This document shows positions 61,060 through 64,000 of a stretch of DNA of 64,000 bases, in pieces. Positions within the stretch are counted from its first letter, which is position 1, and every line of letters starts with the position of its first letter. A program made the position numbers and the translations under genes. This DNA comes from Planctomycetota bacterium. Lineage in GTDB: Bacteria > Planctomycetota > Planctomycetia > Pirellulales > Lacipirellulaceae. Below the pieces are notes generated by a model. That model saw only the letters and a program-made list of their open reading frames with translations, made no database searches and had not been told where the DNA came from. The stretch covers positions 62,001-126,000 of the forward strand of contig JAKOXH010000026.1 in NCBI GenBank assembly GCA_029781135.1. The letters run 5' to 3'.

Positions 61060-62421
61060 ATGTGGGAAAAAATCGCCGTCATCTGGAAGATTCCGGAACT
61101 CCGGACCAAAATCGGTCTGACGCTTTTGATGCTTGCCATCTACCGCGTCGGCTACCAAATCGAGGTGCCGGTCCTCGATCACGTGAAAGTTAGAGCTGCC
61201 GCCAGCCAAAAGGGCGGGATTGGCGACATGCTCGAAACGGTCGCCACATTCAGCGCCAGCAACTTGCGCCAAGTCACGATCTTCGGCCTGGGCATCATGC
61301 CGTACATCTCGGCGTCGATTATCTTCCAGCTTCTCGGCAGTGTTTATCCGCCGCTTGAGCAATTGCAGAAAGAGGGCGAGGCGGGCCGCAAGAAGATCAA
61401 CGAATACACGCGTTATGCGACATTCTTCTTATGCGTGGTCCAAAGCTGGTTCTACATCGCCTCCTACGTTGAATCGCAGGGGCTAGTGGCTCCTGGCTTT
61501 CAAAACAGTGCCGGGGGCTTGATCTGGTATTGGAAACTGACGACCGTGCTCACGATGACCGCCGGCACGATCTTTCTCATGTGGCTCGGCGAACAGATCG
61601 ATGAGTTCGGTATCGGCAACGGTATCAGCTTGCTGATTATGGCCGGCATCTTGGTACGCATGCCCTATGCGGGCTACCAATTGTTGCAGCAGGCGTCGAT
61701 CGAGTTGAGCGGCTCGGGTACTAAACTCGGTATTCAAGACCTCATCGTGCTGGCTGCCATGTTCGTTGGCGTGGTCACCGTGGTCGTATTTATTACTCTT
61801 GGCCAGCGCCGCATCACGATGCAAAGTGCCAAGCATGTCCGCGGCCGGCGCGTATTTGGCGGCACGAAGAACTACATGCCGCTCAAGGTCAACCAGGCCG
61901 GCGTCATGCCCATCATTTTCGCCAGCAGCTTGCTGATGTTCCCCATGATCATCTTTACCAACCTGGCCAACATGTCACCTACCGAAGGTTGGTGGGGCAG
62001 GACGATCCATTGGCTGGCGAGCATTTTCGGCCGGGACCATGGTTACATCTATAACCTGTGCTACTTGGTTTTGATCTACTTCTTCTGCTATTTCTGGACG
62101 GCCATCACCTTCAACCCAAAGGATATGGCGGACAATCTCAAGAATTTCGGCTCATTCATCCCTGGGTATCGACCCGGTAAGCGGACGGCCGATTACCTCG
62201 AAAAGGTGATGGTGCGAATCACTTACGTTGGGGCGGCCTTTTTGGCCCTGGTTGCAATCCTGCCGACGATGGTGTCCAATTCCCTTGGTGTTGAATATAA
62301 CGTCGCGAGCTTCTACGGCGGTACCAGTTTGTTGATCGCGGTTAGTGTGGCCTTCGACTTGGTTCAAAAAATCGATAGTCACCTCGTAATGCGTAACTAC
62401 ACGGGGCTGCTTGAGAAGTAA
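61060..62421 (+). CDS. secY: Preprotein translocase subunit SecY
   Basis: SecY, 453 residues, is the channel-forming subunit of the Sec translocon, with about ten membrane helices. FGLGIMPYISASIIFQLLGS (helix 2 region), GTIFLMWLGEQIDEFGIGNG, PLKVNQAGVMPIIFASSLLM and RPGKRTADYLEKVMVRITYV are characteristic. The ATG at 61060 gives the normal cytoplasmic N-terminus. A 54-base upstream extension is not supported. Confidence 0.97.
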   Translation: MWEKIAVIWKIPELRTKIGLTLLMLAIYRVGYQIEVPVLDHVKVRAAASQKGGIGDMLETVATFSASNLRQVTIFGLGIMPYISASIIFQLLGSVYPPLEQLQKEGEAGRKKINEYTRYATFFLCVVQSWFYIASYVESQGLVAPGFQNSAGGLIWYWKLTTVLTMTAGTIFLMWLGEQIDEFGIGNGISLLIMAGILVRMPYAGYQLLQQASIELSGSGTKLGIQDLIVLAAMFVGVVTVVVFITLGQRRITMQSAKHVRGRRVFGGTKNYMPLKVNQAGVMPIIFASSLLMFPMIIFTNLANMSPTEGWWGRTIHWLASIFGRDHGYIYNLCYLVLIYFFCYFWTAITFNPKDMADNLKNFGSFIPGYRPGKRTADYLEKVMVRITYVGAAFLALVAILPTMVSNSLGVEYNVASFYGGTSLLIAVSVAFDLVQKIDSHLVMRNYTGLLEK

Positions 62422-62424
62422 GGC

Positions 62425-62574
62425 GTCAGGAACGAGGGAGATCGTGGGCTGAAGATGAAACCGTACGCTAGCGACGTGTTCATCTTCACTGTAGGCAACC
62501 GTCGCAAGGCATTCGTAATTCGGCGTGAGGTTGCCAACTCTTCCCTGACCCCCGAACCCTGACCCCCGATCCCT
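62425..62574. repeat. Compound hairpin region between secY and adk
   Basis: A weak outer left arm GTCAGGAACGAGGGAGATCG pairs with TGACCCC/CCGAACCC units at 62543-62574. Inside are two perfect stems GAAGATGAA/TTCATCTTC (62451-62487) and GGCAACC/GGTTGCC (62494-62535). It ends seven bases before the adk ATG. Confidence 0.75.
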
Positions 62575-62581
62575 CACGCTC

Positions 62582-63169
62582 ATGCATATCGTCTTTCTTG
62601 GTGCGCCAGGTTCGGGAAAGGGAACACAAGCCCAGCGGCTCAAGGATCATTTGCAGATCGCCCACCTTTCTACGGGGGAAATGCTACGCCACGCCGAAGA
62701 GGAAGGCACCAAACTGGGACACGAAGCAGCCCGCTTCATGCACGCCGGCCAATTGGTGCCCGACGAGGTTGTCGTCGGCATTATCTTTGACCGCCTGATG
62801 GCCAAAGATTGTGAGCGCGGCTGCTTGCTGGATGGCTTCCCCCGCACCGTGCCCCAGGCCGAGGCGCTGGATGGCATGCTGGCCGAGCGTCGCACGCCGC
62901 TAGACATGGTGGTCGCCCTCGACGTTCCCGAATCGTTGCTGGAGGAGCGGCTGCTTTCGCGCGGTCGTGCCGACGATGACCCGGGAACAATCCGCGAGCG
63001 ATTTCGGCAGTATCACGATTTGACGCAACCGCTGCTCGATTACTATCAAGCGAAAGGAATCTTGCGGCGAGTCAATGCCAAGGGTACGCCCGATGAGGTT
63101 TTTGACCGAATTAGTCGTGTAATTGAGTACGCTGGAAATCCTCAATTCGCCGGCAAGTCGCAGAGCTGA
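62582..63169 (+). CDS. adk: Adenylate kinase (short form)
   Basis: Adenylate kinase, 195 residues, interconverts ATP, ADP and AMP. The P-loop GAPGSGKGTQAQRLKDHL, STGEMLR and LLDGFPRTVPQAE are present. The LID is short (SRGRADDDPGTIRERFRQY) without zinc cysteines. The gene is often between secY and map, as here. Confidence 0.96.
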   Translation: MHIVFLGAPGSGKGTQAQRLKDHLQIAHLSTGEMLRHAEEEGTKLGHEAARFMHAGQLVPDEVVVGIIFDRLMAKDCERGCLLDGFPRTVPQAEALDGMLAERRTPLDMVVALDVPESLLEERLLSRGRADDDPGTIRERFRQYHDLTQPLLDYYQAKGILRRVNAKGTPDEVFDRISRVIEYAGNPQFAGKSQS

Positions 63170-63281
63170 TACGATTAGGGGGTTAGCCGCGGCCACCTGA
63201 ACCTGGACGATATTTCCGCGGCCATTCGCATTTGAATTCATCGATTTGCCGGCCGGCGTTGACCGTCGGGCGGTTTTATGC

Positions 63282-64000
63282 CGTGATCCAACTCAAATCG
63301 GAACGTGAAATCGCGCTCATGCGACAGGCGGGTATCTGCGTTTGGCAGGCCCACCAGCTTGTGGCGCAGATTGTTGCGCCGGGCGTAACAACTGCCGAGA
63401 TCGATGCGGTCATCGCCGAGCATTTTCGGCTGTGTCACGCCGAACCGCTATTCAAGAACTATCCGCATCAGAATGAAGGCCGGCCCCCGTTCCCGGCAGC
63501 AACTTGCACGAGCATTAACGACGAGGTTGTCCACGGGATTCCCAACCATCGCCAGCTGGTGGAAGGGGATATCGTCAGCGTCGACACGGGTTGCCGCCTG
63601 AATGGGTGGTGCGGCGATTCGGCTGTGACGTATCCTGCCGGTCAAATCTCGGCGGGTGTCCAGCGGCTGCTCGACGTTACCAAGGCAACGCTTGACCTGT
63701 CGTTTGAGCTAATGCACACCAAGACCCGTTGGAGCCAGGTCGCCCGCGAAATGGCGCAATACGTCCGCGACCACGGCTTTTCGGTGGTTGAGTGCTTCGT
63801 CGGGCATGGCATCGGCCGCCAAATGCACGAAGAGCCGCAGGTGCCCAACTTCCTCAGCCGGGCGCTGCGGGGCAGCGGAGATTTTCGTATCGAGGAAGGG
63901 CTGGTAATTGCCGTCGAGCCGATGGTGAATATGGGTACCAAGCGGGTGAAGATGCTTCGCGATCATTGGACCCAGTCGACGCTGGATCGGAAGTTCAGCG
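63282..64000 (+). CDS. map: Methionine aminopeptidase type I (cut off by the window end)
   Basis: It removes the initiator methionine from nascent proteins. The frame from GTG 63282 reads IQLKSEREIALMRQAGICVW, then SINDEVVHGIPNHRQL, VDTGCRLNGWCGDSAVT (two aspartate metal ligands), GHGIGRQMHEEPQVPNF (histidine ligand) and AVEPMVNMG (glutamate ligand). The last ligand should follow beyond the window. 112 bases separate it from adk. The true start could differ slightly, since no strong ribosome-binding site is visible. Confidence 0.93.

Overview
The window looks like a chromosomal segment of a planctomycete, most likely a Pirellulales-type organism. This is an inference from gene content: a PEP-CTERM protein, a secreted PQQ-like propeller, a Tat-type sugar phosphate isomerase, a sigma factor with a long HTH-rich N-terminus, and dense GC-rich dispersed repeats. 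The main part is the transcription and translation core, almost all on the + strand: tRNA-Thr, -Tyr, -Gly and -Thr, tuf, tRNA-Trp, secE, nusG, rplKAJL and rpoBC (10.3-25.1 kb); the str genes rpsL, rpsG and fusA (30.8-34.2 kb); and the S10-spc genes rpsJ to rplO, then secY, adk and the start of map (50.3-64 kb). In many bacteria these blocks adjoin each other. Here they are split by unrelated genes, tuf is not next to fusA, and rpmD (L30) is absent between rpsE and rplO.

Layout: 0-10 kb holds hpt, a glycosyltransferase, glgC, three exported or membrane proteins, the multi-HTH sigma factor and a vapBC pair. Then follow the tRNA, tuf, secE, nusG and rpoBC block, closed by a clear intrinsic terminator at 25176. 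A TetR regulator with its own promoter and operator heads a DevBCA-like ABC/HlyD exporter (25.3-29.1 kb). Next comes a strip of toxin-antitoxin relics: a toxin gene killed by an in-frame TGA beside an intact antitoxin, a GIY-YIG nuclease remnant and a DUF4160/DUF2442 pair. After the str genes come a 5'-nucleotidase, exported proteins, a DEAD-box helicase, a TauE/DUF1634 pair, and a minus-strand group (isomerase, DUF2088 protein, ABC transporter with YtrA-type GntR). The S10-spc block follows.

The most striking structure is not a gene. Nearly every junction in the ribosomal, RNA polymerase and tRNA blocks is filled by a folded short-tandem-repeat element: several copies of a 7-bp unit (8 or 9 bp in some), a spacer, then the same number of reverse-complement copies. 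Different junctions use different units (TTAGCTG, TTAGTCG, GGTTCAG, GAGGGTC, GAGAGTC, GTGAGTAA, GCAAAGRC, GATTGCG). The arms often run from just after one stop codon to a few bases before the next start codon, where they occupy the Shine-Dalgarno position. Some elements are nested, some have only one arm, several share a GC-rich hairpin loop in either orientation, one is read in frame inside a DUF2088 gene, and a related palindrome supplies the C-terminus of the GntR regulator. I know of no description that matches this pattern, but I could not search for one.

All calls rest on reading translations, motifs and base pairing by eye. No database or folding program was used.
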